Made by a program: the position numbers and the translations under genes. Shown here piece after piece: positions 1 to 5,778 of a stretch of 6,157 nucleotides of DNA (the stretch's first letter is position 1; the number at the start of each line of letters is the position of its first letter). The stretch is from Betaproteobacteria bacterium (lineage in GTDB: Bacteria > Pseudomonadota > Gammaproteobacteria > Burkholderiales > SG8-39). The DNA lies in assembly GCA_004298295.1 (NCBI GenBank), contig SCUH01000305.1, positions 1 through 6,157 on the forward strand, given 5' to 3'. The notes under the pieces are model-generated. The model did no database searches, was not told the DNA's origin, and was given only the letters and a program-made list of their open reading frames with translations.

Positions 1-147
1 GAGGCCTACGACCGCATGAGCTATTACGAGCGCTGGATCACTTCGATCACGCAGACCATGATCCAGCGCGGCGTCATCACCACCGAGGAGCTGGGCCGCA
101 AGATGGAACAGATCGCGGCGCGGCAGGACGACCCGTGCCGCAAGTAG
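1..147 (+). CDS. Nitrile hydratase beta N-terminal-half-like subunit (thiocyanate hydrolase beta-like), 3' end only
   Basis: The frame is open from base 1 to a TAG at 145-147, giving the last 48 residues of a protein whose start lies upstream. The visible part has an SYYERW motif, then an amphipathic helix and GVITTEELGRKM. This matches the helical segment that ends the N-terminal half of nitrile hydratase beta subunits (family pattern YYExW...EKGxxTxEEL). In a standard beta subunit the chain would run on into an SH3-like domain; here it stops, and that domain is encoded by the next gene, which overlaps this one by 13 nt. Separate N-half and C-half chains are the arrangement known for thiocyanate hydrolase (ScnB, ScnA). 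The nitrile hydratase accessory (activator) proteins are homologous to the same half, so an activator role cannot be excluded from 48 residues. Its position directly before the C-half gene favours a structural subunit. A frameshift in an originally fused beta gene is the other alternative. Confidence 0.72.
   Translation, partial: EAYDRMSYYERWITSITQTMIQRGVITTEELGRKMEQIAARQDDPCRK
125..128 (+). promoter_or_regulatory. Shine-Dalgarno site for the GTG start at 135
   Basis: AGGA lies inside the end of the preceding gene with a 6-nt spacer before GTG 135. It supports translation of the SH3-like subunit from 135 rather than from the in-frame GTG codons at 183 or 189. It also argues mildly that the split of the beta chain is real and not a sequencing frameshift. 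Confidence 0.5.
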
Positions 148-473
148 CCGCCCGGCCGCAGTATCCGACCGACCATCCGTCGGTGCCGGTGCGCTTCGCG
201 GCGGGCGACCGGGTCCGCGTGCGCAAGACCTTTCCGCTCGGGCACATCCGCACGCCGTTCTACATCCGCGGCCACAGCGGCGTGATCGAGCGGTATTGCG
301 GCAATTTCCCGGTGCCGGAAGAGCTGGCGCAGATGCGCAGCGGGCTGCCGGCGCAGCCGCTCTACCGGGTGCGTTTTCTGCAGCGCGAGGTCTGGCCGGA
401 TTACGCCGGCCGCGCCGACGACGTCATCGAGATCGAGATTTTCCAGCACTGGCTGGAGGCCGTGAAGACTTGA
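135..473 (+). CDS. Nitrile hydratase beta C-terminal SH3-like domain as a separate subunit (thiocyanate hydrolase alpha-like)
   Basis: The 112-residue protein is essentially one SH3-like barrel of the type that forms the C-terminal half of nitrile hydratase beta subunits. Visible motifs are GDRVRVR (24-30), GHIRTPFYIRG (36-46), SGVIE (48-52), LYRVRF (76-81) and a closing EVWPDYAG (85-92) before EIEIFQHWLE. The GHxRxPxYxRGxxGxIE block is the family signature; in characterised enzymes an arginine from this half contacts the oxidised cysteines of the metal claw. The length is close to that of thiocyanate hydrolase alpha (about 126 residues), and the WPDY...EIEI tail resembles that protein, as I remember it, more than the usual end of fused beta subunits. 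The GTG start has an AGGA site 6 nt upstream and overlaps the previous gene by 13 nt. The stop overlaps the TTG of the next gene. Family assignment is firm; whether the complex acts on nitriles, thiocyanate or something else is not shown. Confidence 0.85.
   Translation: MPQVAARPQYPTDHPSVPVRFAAGDRVRVRKTFPLGHIRTPFYIRGHSGVIERYCGNFPVPEELAQMRSGLPAQPLYRVRFLQREVWPDYAGRADDVIEIEIFQHWLEAVKT
455..459 (+). promoter_or_regulatory. Shine-Dalgarno site supporting a TTG start at 470
   Basis: A strong GGAGG lies 10 nt before TTG 470. The TTG overlaps the stop of the SH3-like gene as TTGA (470-473). This makes TTG 470 the preferred start over the internal ATG at 533, because the N-terminal residues between them would otherwise be lost and the gene would no longer be coupled to its neighbour. 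Confidence 0.6.
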
Positions 474-1090
474 GCGAGCGCGGCAAACCGAACGAGTTGG
501 GCGAGTACCGGCCGCTCTCCTATTTCCAGCTGATGGAAGTGAGCCTGCGTGAGCTGCTGGTGGAAAAGGGCATCGTCAGCGATGCCGAGGTGCAGGCGAC
601 GCTCGAGGACATGCGCGCGCGCGGGCCGGACGCGGGTGCGCGGGTGGTGGCACGCGCCTGGGTCGATGCGGATTTCAAGGCGCGCCTGCTGGAAAACGGC
701 ACCCGCGCCTGCGAGGCGTTCGGGCTCGACGTTCCGGCGCTGCGCCTGGTGGTGGTGGAAAACACGCCGCAGGTGCACAACGTCATCGTCTGCACGCTCT
801 GCTCCTGCTATCCGCGCATGCTGCTCGGCTTGCCGCCGGACTGGTACAAGTCGCGCCATTACCGCTCCCGCGTGGTGCGCGAGCCGCGCACCGTGCTGCA
901 GGAGTTCGGCCTGCGTCTGCCCGAGGCGGTACAGCTGCGCGTGCACGACTCCACCGCCGACATGCGCTACCTGGTGCTGCCGATGCGGCCCGCCGGCACC
1001 GCGGGCTGGAGCGAGGCGCAGCTCGCCTCGATCGTGACGCGCGACTGCATGATCGGCGTCGCGGTGCCTGATACATCGGGGTCAGAGTAA
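470..1090 (+). CDS. Cobalt-type nitrile hydratase alpha / thiocyanate hydrolase gamma family metal subunit
   Basis: This 206-residue chain carries the active-site claw CTLCSC at 108-113 within VVENTPQVHNVIVCTLCSC. Cys108, Cys111, Ser112 and Cys113 are the expected ligands of a non-corrin Co(III) centre. In the family two of these cysteines are oxidised to sulfinic and sulfenic acid. The Thr after the first Cys (CTLCSC rather than CSLCSC) marks the cobalt type. Further conserved blocks are ARVVARAWVD (57-66), GLPPDWYKS (120-128), YRSRVVREPR (131-140), STADMRYLVLPMRPAGT (161-177) and VTRDCMIGVA (189-198). CYPR follows the claw where classical cobalt nitrile hydratases usually have CYPWP. Nitrile hydratases turn nitriles into amides; thiocyanate hydrolase turns thiocyanate into carbonyl sulfide and ammonia. 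With its two upstream partners this would form a three-chain heteromer. The final residues (about 199-206) and the TAA come from an inverted repeat beginning at 1074. A longer in-frame reading back to 296 overlaps the upstream gene and is rejected. Confidence 0.9.
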   Translation: MSERGKPNELGEYRPLSYFQLMEVSLRELLVEKGIVSDAEVQATLEDMRARGPDAGARVVARAWVDADFKARLLENGTRACEAFGLDVPALRLVVVENTPQVHNVIVCTLCSCYPRMLLGLPPDWYKSRHYRSRVVREPRTVLQEFGLRLPEAVQLRVHDSTADMRYLVLPMRPAGTAGWSEAQLASIVTRDCMIGVAVPDTSGSE

Positions 1091-1126
1091 GTTCGCGCAG
1101 GCCTGGAACTTACTCTGACCCCGATG
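1074..1126. repeat. Perfect 21-bp inverted repeat hairpin, REP/MITE-like
   Basis: Bases 1074-1094 pair without mismatch with 1106-1126, leaving an 11-nt loop (1095-1105) that itself holds the palindrome CAGGCCTG. The arms contain GGGGTCAGAGTAAGTT and its complement AACTTACTCTGACCCC and are AT-richer than the surrounding genes. From memory, GGGGTCAGAGT-type hairpins are dispersed in many proteobacterial genomes, sometimes beside IS200-like (Y1/RAYT) transposases; I could not verify this here. There is no T-tract on either side, so it is not a typical intrinsic terminator. The left arm supplies the TAA that ends the metal subunit gene (1088-1090) and the right arm supplies the ATG of pxpB (1124-1126). 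No clear target duplication flanks it. It may act as an mRNA-stability or attenuation element between the two gene groups. Confidence 0.85.
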
Positions 1127-1813
1127 AATCCGCTGCGCATCGAGCCGCTGGGCGACGCGGCGCTGTACGCCGAGTTTTCGCGCACCCTCGACCTGCGGAT
1201 CAACGAGGCCCTGCAGGCGGTCGCCGCCGCGCTGCGCGAGAGGGCACCGCCCTGGCTGCGCGACGTCGTGCCCTCGCTCGGCGGGCTGGCGCTGCATTTC
1301 GATCCCGAGCACGCCGCGCTTCCGGAGGCGCCGCTGCGGGCCGCCACCGATCTGCTCCTCGATTGCCTGAAGGCAACGGCGCGCGCGCGCACGGCGGGGC
1401 GCGAGGTGGAGGTGCCGGTCTGCTACGACGCCCAGTTCGGCCTCGACCTGGACGCAGTGGCCGCGCAGACCGGGCTGGACGCGGCGCAAGTCGTGCGCCT
1501 GCATGCGGCGACGGAACATCGCGTGCTGATGGTGGGATTCGCCCCGGGCCAGCCGTACATCGGCGGGCTCGATCCGCGCCTCGCGGTGCCGCGGCGCGCG
1601 ACGCCGCGCACGCGCGTGCCGGCAGGCTCGATCGCGATCGCCAACGCGCAGAGCGTCGTGTATCCGTTCGAGATCGCGGGCGGCTGGAGCGTGCTCGGGC
1701 GCACGCCGCTGCGCGTGTTCGATCCGCAGCGCGAGCCGCCGAGCCTGCTCCTGCCGGGCGACCGGGTGCGCTTCGCGCCGATCTCGCGCCAGCGCTTCGA
1801 GGCCTTGCGATGA
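1124..1813 (+). CDS. pxpB: 5-oxoprolinase subunit PxpB (KipI / allophanate hydrolase subunit 1 family)
   Basis: The 229-residue product is one subunit of the prokaryotic ATP-dependent 5-oxoprolinase PxpABC, which opens cytosolic 5-oxo-L-proline to L-glutamate. It begins with the family opening RIEPLGDAAL (5-14). It then shows REVEVPVCYD (93-102), a GLDAAQVVRLH segment (117-127), GFAPGQPYIGGLDPR (138-152), and VPRRATPRTRVPAGS (155-169). GGWSVLGRTPLRVFDP (186-201) and a terminal LLPGDRVRF follow. The usual PGFAY is PGQPY here, a modest deviation. Length is typical. ATG 1124 is the only possible start: reading back in frame there is no ATG, GTG or TTG before the TAA at 1088-1090. It has no Shine-Dalgarno sequence and sits at the base of the hairpin stem. 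The stop overlaps pxpC as ATGA. KipI of Bacillus, a kinase inhibitor, is a homologue, but the complete pxpBCA set makes the oxoprolinase role much more likely. Confidence 0.93.
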   Translation: MNPLRIEPLGDAALYAEFSRTLDLRINEALQAVAAALRERAPPWLRDVVPSLGGLALHFDPEHAALPEAPLRAATDLLLDCLKATARARTAGREVEVPVCYDAQFGLDLDAVAAQTGLDAAQVVRLHAATEHRVLMVGFAPGQPYIGGLDPRLAVPRRATPRTRVPAGSIAIANAQSVVYPFEIAGGWSVLGRTPLRVFDPQREPPSLLLPGDRVRFAPISRQRFEALR

Positions 1814-2814
1814 GCGTGCGCGTGCTCAGGCCGGGCATGCTGACGACCGTGCAGGACCGCGGCCGCCACCGCATGCAGCATCTGGGTATCGTGCCCGGCG
1901 GCGCTATGGATCCGGTGGCGTTCGAACTGGCGAATGCGCTGGTCGGCAACCTGCAGGGAGAAGCCGCGCTCGAGTTCACGCTGCTCGGTCCGCAACTCGC
2001 GTTCGAGGCGGCGGCGCTGATCGCGCTGTGCGGTGCCGAGTTCGAGGCGACCCTCGATGGGCAGCCGATGCCGCTCGACCGTCCGGTGCTGGTGACCTCG
2101 GGCACGCGCCTCGCGGCCGGGCGCGCGCGCAGGGGGAGCCGCGCCTACCTTGCCGTGGCGGGCGGGATTGCCGTGGAGCCGGTCCTGGGCAGCCGCAGTA
2201 CCTATCTGCCGGCGCAATTCGGCGGCTGGCAGGGTCGCGTCCTGCGTTCGGACGACCTGCTGCCGCTGGCGCCCGAGTGCGCCGCGCTCTCGGGCGCGCG
2301 CGCCGAACGGCTGCGGCTGCCGGGCGGCGCGCCCCACCGCACGGTACCCTGGTCGGCGCCCTCGCTCACGCTGCCCGAGCGCGAATTCATCGTGATCCAT
2401 GCCATGGAGGGCCGGCATTTCGGTGGTTTCGATGCCGACTCGCAACGCGCGTTCTTCGACGCCACCTGGCGCGTCGCGCCGGCCTCTGACCGCATGGGAT
2501 TTCGCCTGCTCGGGCCCGCGCTCGCCCGTGTCGACGGCGATGAGCTATTATCGGAGCCCACCTGCCTCGGTACGGTGCAGGTGCCCGCCGACGGCGCGCC
2601 GATCGCGCTGATGGCGGATCATCAGACCACGGGGGGCTATCCCAAGATCGCCGAGATCGCCGGCGCCGATGTGCCGCGGCTCGCGCAGCTTGCGCCCGGA
2701 GCCGCGCTGCGTTTCGTGCGTTGCACGCTGGCGGAGGCGCAGGCGCTGCGCCGGGCGGCGCGCCAGCGCGTCGAATCGGCGCGGCGCGGCATTGCCTGGA
2801 AATATCAGTCATGA
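1810..2814 (+). CDS. pxpC: 5-oxoprolinase subunit PxpC (KipA / allophanate hydrolase subunit 2 family)
   Basis: The 334-residue protein is the large partner of PxpB in 5-oxoprolinase and belongs to the biotin-dependent carboxyltransferase-like (AHS2) family. It opens with VLRPGMLTTVQDRGR (5-19), then HLGIVPGGAMDPVAFELANALVG, closely following the family pattern. YLAVAGGI and SRSTYLPAQFGGWQGR follow in the middle. SDRMGFRLLGP, SEPTCLGTVQVPADG and LMADHQTTGGYPKIAEI mark the conserved C-terminal half. ATG 1810 overlaps the pxpB stop (ATGA), and GAGG at 1799-1802 with a 7-nt spacer supports it. The stop overlaps pxpA in the same way. The longer reading back to 1363 runs through pxpB in another frame and is spurious. 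Length and motif order are normal for PxpC and I see no inactivating change. Confidence 0.94.
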   Translation: MSVRVLRPGMLTTVQDRGRHRMQHLGIVPGGAMDPVAFELANALVGNLQGEAALEFTLLGPQLAFEAAALIALCGAEFEATLDGQPMPLDRPVLVTSGTRLAAGRARRGSRAYLAVAGGIAVEPVLGSRSTYLPAQFGGWQGRVLRSDDLLPLAPECAALSGARAERLRLPGGAPHRTVPWSAPSLTLPEREFIVIHAMEGRHFGGFDADSQRAFFDATWRVAPASDRMGFRLLGPALARVDGDELLSEPTCLGTVQVPADGAPIALMADHQTTGGYPKIAEIAGADVPRLAQLAPGAALRFVRCTLAEAQALRRAARQRVESARRGIAWKYQS

Positions 2815-3566
2815 AGACCATCGACCTCAACTGCGACATGGGCGAGAGCTTCGGCATCTGGAAGATGGGCGCCGATGCCGCAGTCATGCCTTACATCTCT
2901 TCGGCCAACATCGCCTGCGGCTATCACGCGGGCGACCCCGCCACGATTCGCGCCACCGTGCGTCTCGCCGTGGATCATGGCGTCGCGGTGGGCGCCCATC
3001 CGTCGCTCCCGGACCTGCAGGGCTTCGGCCGGCGCGTGATGCGCATCACGCCGCAGGAAATGTACGACCTCGTGCTCTATCAGGCCGGCGCGGTCGAAGC
3101 CTTCGCGCGAGCGGCGGGCGCGCGCCTGCACCACGTCAAGTGCCACGGCGCGCTCTACAACATGGCGGCCAATGACGAGGCGCTGTCGGACGCCTGCGCG
3201 CGCGCGGTGAAGGATCTGGGCGGCGGCGTCCTGCTGTACGCCCTGGCGGGCAGCCGCATGATGGCCTGCGCGAAGCGCCTCGGCGTCGGTGCGGTCGGCG
3301 AAGCGTTCGCCGATCGCGGCTACGAGGACGACGGCACGCTCGCGGCGCGCAACCGTCCAGGCGGCATGATCGAGGACGAACCGAAGGCGGTGGCCCAGGC
3401 GCTCGCCCTGATCGGCGAGGGCTACGTCACGAGTCTTTCGGGCAAGCGGGTGCCGGTGGAACCGGGCACGCTCTGCCTGCACGGCGACCAGCCCGGCGCG
3501 GCGGCTTTTGCGAAGGCGCTGCGCGCAGCATTCCAATCCCACGCCATCGAGGTAAGAGCCCCATGA
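2811..3566 (+). CDS. pxpA: 5-oxoprolinase subunit PxpA (LamB/YcsF family)
   Basis: This 251-residue protein is the LamB/YcsF subunit of the ATP-dependent 5-oxoprolinase. Family motifs appear in order: DLNCDMGESFG (5-15), SSANIACGYHAGDP (30-43), VGAHPSLPDLQGFGRR (60-75), VKCHGALYN (109-117), EAFADRGYEDDGTL (164-177) and LCLHGDQPGA (221-230). The acidic and histidine residues in DLN.D.GES, CGYHAGD, GAHP and HGALYN are those conserved in the family. One oddity is Cys111 in VKCHGALYN, where I expect proline (VKPHGALYN). ATG 2811 overlaps the pxpC stop (ATGA), and the conserved N-terminus begins immediately after it, so the longer reading from 2721 is rejected. The operon order here is B-C-A, with all junctions overlapping. 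Its own stop overlaps the start of the flavin oxidoreductase. Confidence 0.95.
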   Translation: MKTIDLNCDMGESFGIWKMGADAAVMPYISSANIACGYHAGDPATIRATVRLAVDHGVAVGAHPSLPDLQGFGRRVMRITPQEMYDLVLYQAGAVEAFARAAGARLHHVKCHGALYNMAANDEALSDACARAVKDLGGGVLLYALAGSRMMACAKRLGVGAVGEAFADRGYEDDGTLAARNRPGGMIEDEPKAVAQALALIGEGYVTSLSGKRVPVEPGTLCLHGDQPGAAAFAKALRAAFQSHAIEVRAP

Positions 3567-4693
3567 CCGCAAGACTGTTCACGCCCATCACGCTCGGCGG
3601 CATCACGCTGCCCAACCGCATCGTCGTCGCGCCGATGTGCCAGTACTCGGCCGACGACGGCTGCATGAGCGACTGGCACATGGCGCACCTGGGGAGCCTC
3701 GCGTGCTCGGGCGCGGGGCTGGTGATGGTGGAGGCGAGCGGCGTCACGCGCGAAGGCCGCATCACGCACCATTGCACCGGCCTGTACACCGACCACAACG
3801 AGGCGGCGATGCAGCGCGTGGTGGCGGCCTGTCGCCGCATCACCCGATCGCCGATCGGCATCCAGCTGGCGCACGCGGGCCGCAAGGCCTCGACCCAGGT
3901 GCCGTGGCTGGGCGGCAAGCCGCTCGCCGCCGGCGAATCGCCCTGGCCGACGGTCGCGCCCTCGGCGCTCGCCTTCGGCGACGGCTGGCACGTTCCGCAC
4001 GAGTTGAGCGCCGGCGAGATCCGCGGCGTGATCGACGCCTTCGCCGCGGCGGCGCGGCGCGCACTGGCGATCGGTTTCGACGTGCTCGAGCTGCACTCGG
4101 CGCATGGCTATCTGACGCACCAGTTCCTGTCGCCGCTTGCCAATCACCGCAGCGACCGCTATGGCGGCAGCCTCGAGAACCGCATGCGCTTTGCGCTGGA
4201 AATGGCGCGCGCGGTGCGCGAGCTCTGGCCGCGCGAGCGCGCGCTCGGCGCGCGCATCACCGCGAGCGACTGGGCCGAGGGCGGATTCGGGCTCGAGGAC
4301 GCCGTCGTCTACGCGCGCGAGCTCAAGGCGGTCGGTCTCGATTACGTCTGCGTCTCGAGCGGCGGGCTGGTGGCGCAGCAGCGCATCAAGGTCGAACCCG
4401 GTTACCAGGTGGGATTCGCGGCGCGCGTGAAGCAGGCGGTGCCGATCGCCGTGCGCGCCGTGGGCATGATCGTGGACCCCGAGCAGGCCGAGCAGATCGT
4501 CGCTTCGGGCAAGGCGGACATGGTGGCGCTGGCGCGCGGTCTGCTCGACAACCCGCGCTGGGTCTGGCACGCGGCCGAGCGCTTCGGTGCCAGTGTCGAA
4601 TACCCGCCGCAGTACGCACGCAGCCATCACGCGGTCTGGCCCGGGGCCGCGCTGGCGCGGCCGCGCGGCGTGCCCACGCAGGCCGCGGCGTGA
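3563..4693 (+). CDS. Class II old yellow enzyme, NADH:flavin oxidoreductase (YqjM/XenA-like)
   Basis: The 376-residue protein is an FMN-dependent TIM-barrel ene-reductase that should use NAD(P)H to reduce activated C=C bonds, for example in enones, or xenobiotic substrates. APMCQYS (23-29) carries Cys26 and Tyr28, the redox-tuning Cys and active-site Tyr typical of the class II (YqjM/XenA) branch. HSAHGY (178-183) gives His178, His181 and Tyr183, the substrate-binding pair and proton-donor region. QLAHAGRK (101-108), SDRYGGSLENRMRF (197-210), ASDWAEGG (234-241) and GMIVDPEQAEQIV further support FMN binding and the barrel fold. Two tryptophans shape the XenA pocket. By eye the first is Val300 here, and a Trp359 lies near the end. 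ATG 3563 overlaps the pxpA stop, and GAGG lies 10 nt upstream. Its physiological substrate is unknown, and the link to oxoproline metabolism is positional only. The stop overlaps the next gene as GTGA. Confidence 0.93.
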   Translation: MTARLFTPITLGGITLPNRIVVAPMCQYSADDGCMSDWHMAHLGSLACSGAGLVMVEASGVTREGRITHHCTGLYTDHNEAAMQRVVAACRRITRSPIGIQLAHAGRKASTQVPWLGGKPLAAGESPWPTVAPSALAFGDGWHVPHELSAGEIRGVIDAFAAAARRALAIGFDVLELHSAHGYLTHQFLSPLANHRSDRYGGSLENRMRFALEMARAVRELWPRERALGARITASDWAEGGFGLEDAVVYARELKAVGLDYVCVSSGGLVAQQRIKVEPGYQVGFAARVKQAVPIAVRAVGMIVDPEQAEQIVASGKADMVALARGLLDNPRWVWHAAERFGASVEYPPQYARSHHAVWPGAALARPRGVPTQAAA

Positions 4694-5778
4694 GCGCGCG
4701 GCACTTCGCGCAGAGCTATGCCGAGGCGCGCGAGAAGTTTGCCGCCGCTGCATCGGCCGAGGGCCTGGTGCTGGAGCGCAACGTCCATCCGGGCGCACGC
4801 GGCGCCGAAGGCGAGGAACTGTCGCTGGATTGCGCCCGCCTCGGGCCGGCGCGGGCGGCGGACCTGCTCGTGCTCACCAGCGCCACGCACGGGGTCGAAG
4901 GCTTCTGCGGTTCCGGCGCCCAGGTGGCGCTGCTGCACGACGCCGATTTTCTCGCGCGCGCCCGCTCGAGCGGCACCGCGGTGCTGTTGGTGCACGCCGT
5001 CAATCCCTACGGCTTCTCGCACTGGGGGCGCACGAACGAAAACAACATCGACCTGAATCGCAATTTCATCGATCACGCCGCGCTGCGGCCGGCCAATGAC
5101 GCCTATGCCGAAGTGCATCCGCTGCTGGTGGCCGAAGAATGGCCGCCCGCGGCCGAACGCGAAGCCGCCATCGGCCGCTACATCGCCGAGCGCGGCCAGT
5201 TCGCGTTCCAGGCGGCGGTGTCCGGCGGACAGTACGCCTATCCCGACGGGCTGTTCTTCGGCGGCCATGCGCCGAGCTGGTCCAATCTCACGCTGCGCCA
5301 GGTGCTGCGCGCGCACGGCGCCGGCGCGCGGCGCCTGTTGTGGATCGACTTTCACACCGGGCTCGGACCCTACGGCCATGGCGAGCTGATCCACGCCGGC
5401 CGCGACGACGACGCCGAACTGGCGCGCGCCACCACGGTCTGGGGCGGCGAGCTGAAGTCGATCTACAAGGGCACCTCGGTGTCGGCGCGGCTCGAGGGGC
5501 TGCTCGCGTTCGCCGCTTACGAGGAAGTGCCGCAGGCGGAGCTGACGGGCTGCGCGCTAGAATTCGGCACGCTTCCCGTGATGCAGGTGCTGCAGGCGCT
5601 GCGCGCCGAGAACTGGCTGCGCCGCCATGCGCAGGCTGCGCCGGGCGAGCGCGCGGCGCTGCGCCGGCAGGTGCGGGACGCGTTTTATTGCGATGCTGGC
5701 GACTGGAAGGAGCGGGTGGTAGCGCAGGGCCGCGAGGTGGCGTTGCAGGCGCTGGCGGCGCCGCGTTGGCGCGTATGA
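4690..5778 (+). CDS. DUF2817 / M14-like zinc metallopeptidase
   Basis: The 362-residue protein matches the DUF2817 family, which resembles M14 zinc carboxypeptidases. The likely zinc site is formed by His67 and Glu70 in ATHGVEG (65-71) with His222 in DFHTGLG (220-226). NNIDLNRNF (118-126) corresponds to the carboxypeptidase NxxxNRNF substrate-binding segment. Glu291 in CALEFGT (288-294) fits the catalytic glutamate position. I see no signal peptide, so it is probably cytoplasmic and may act on small peptides or amide-linked compounds; substrates of DUF2817 proteins are not known to me. GTG 4690 overlaps the upstream stop (GTGA), with only a weak AGG upstream. The much longer reading from 3637 runs through the flavin oxidoreductase in another frame and is an artefact. 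The length suits a full DUF2817 protein. The family call is good; the catalytic assignment is inferred from motif positions. Confidence 0.85.
   Translation: MSARHFAQSYAEAREKFAAAASAEGLVLERNVHPGARGAEGEELSLDCARLGPARAADLLVLTSATHGVEGFCGSGAQVALLHDADFLARARSSGTAVLLVHAVNPYGFSHWGRTNENNIDLNRNFIDHAALRPANDAYAEVHPLLVAEEWPPAAEREAAIGRYIAERGQFAFQAAVSGGQYAYPDGLFFGGHAPSWSNLTLRQVLRAHGAGARRLLWIDFHTGLGPYGHGELIHAGRDDDAELARATTVWGGELKSIYKGTSVSARLEGLLAFAAYEEVPQAELTGCALEFGTLPVMQVLQALRAENWLRRHAQAAPGERAALRRQVRDAFYCDAGDWKERVVAQGREVALQALAAPRWRV

Noticed and set aside
296..469. Upstream extension of the metal subunit frame
   Set aside because: It overlaps the SH3-like gene in another frame and is Arg/Ala-rich. TTG 470 has a GGAGG site and a TTGA overlap.
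1074..1126. Rho-independent terminator between the nitrile hydratase-like genes and pxpB
   Set aside because: The stem is strong but neither side is followed by a run of T; + strand continues as GATGAATCC and the opposite strand as GATGTATCAG. The stem also overlaps coding sequence on both sides.
1363..1809. Upstream extension of the pxpC frame
   Set aside because: It is a low-complexity shadow of pxpB. The conserved PxpC N-terminus begins right after ATG 1810.
1423..2445. Minus-strand open frames opposite pxpB and pxpC
   Set aside because: Composition and position identify them as antisense shadows of the oxoprolinase genes, with no family motifs.
2536..2556. Slightly AT-rich patch inside pxpC (GAGCTATTATCGG) as a possible internal promoter
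   Set aside because: TATTAT resembles a -10 box, but there is no convincing -35 at the right spacing, and it encodes part of a conserved PxpC segment.
3637..4689. Upstream extension of the DUF2817 peptidase frame, giving a 713-residue protein
   Set aside because: The added portion is an Arg/Ala-rich shadow of the flavin oxidoreductase. The recognisable peptidase begins after GTG 4690, which overlaps the upstream stop.
3422..4798. Long minus-strand open frame of 458 codons
   Set aside because: It lies opposite pxpA, the flavin oxidoreductase and the peptidase, all with clear family motifs. Its translation is rich in Arg, Ala and His and matches no family I know. Long antisense frames are expected at this GC content.
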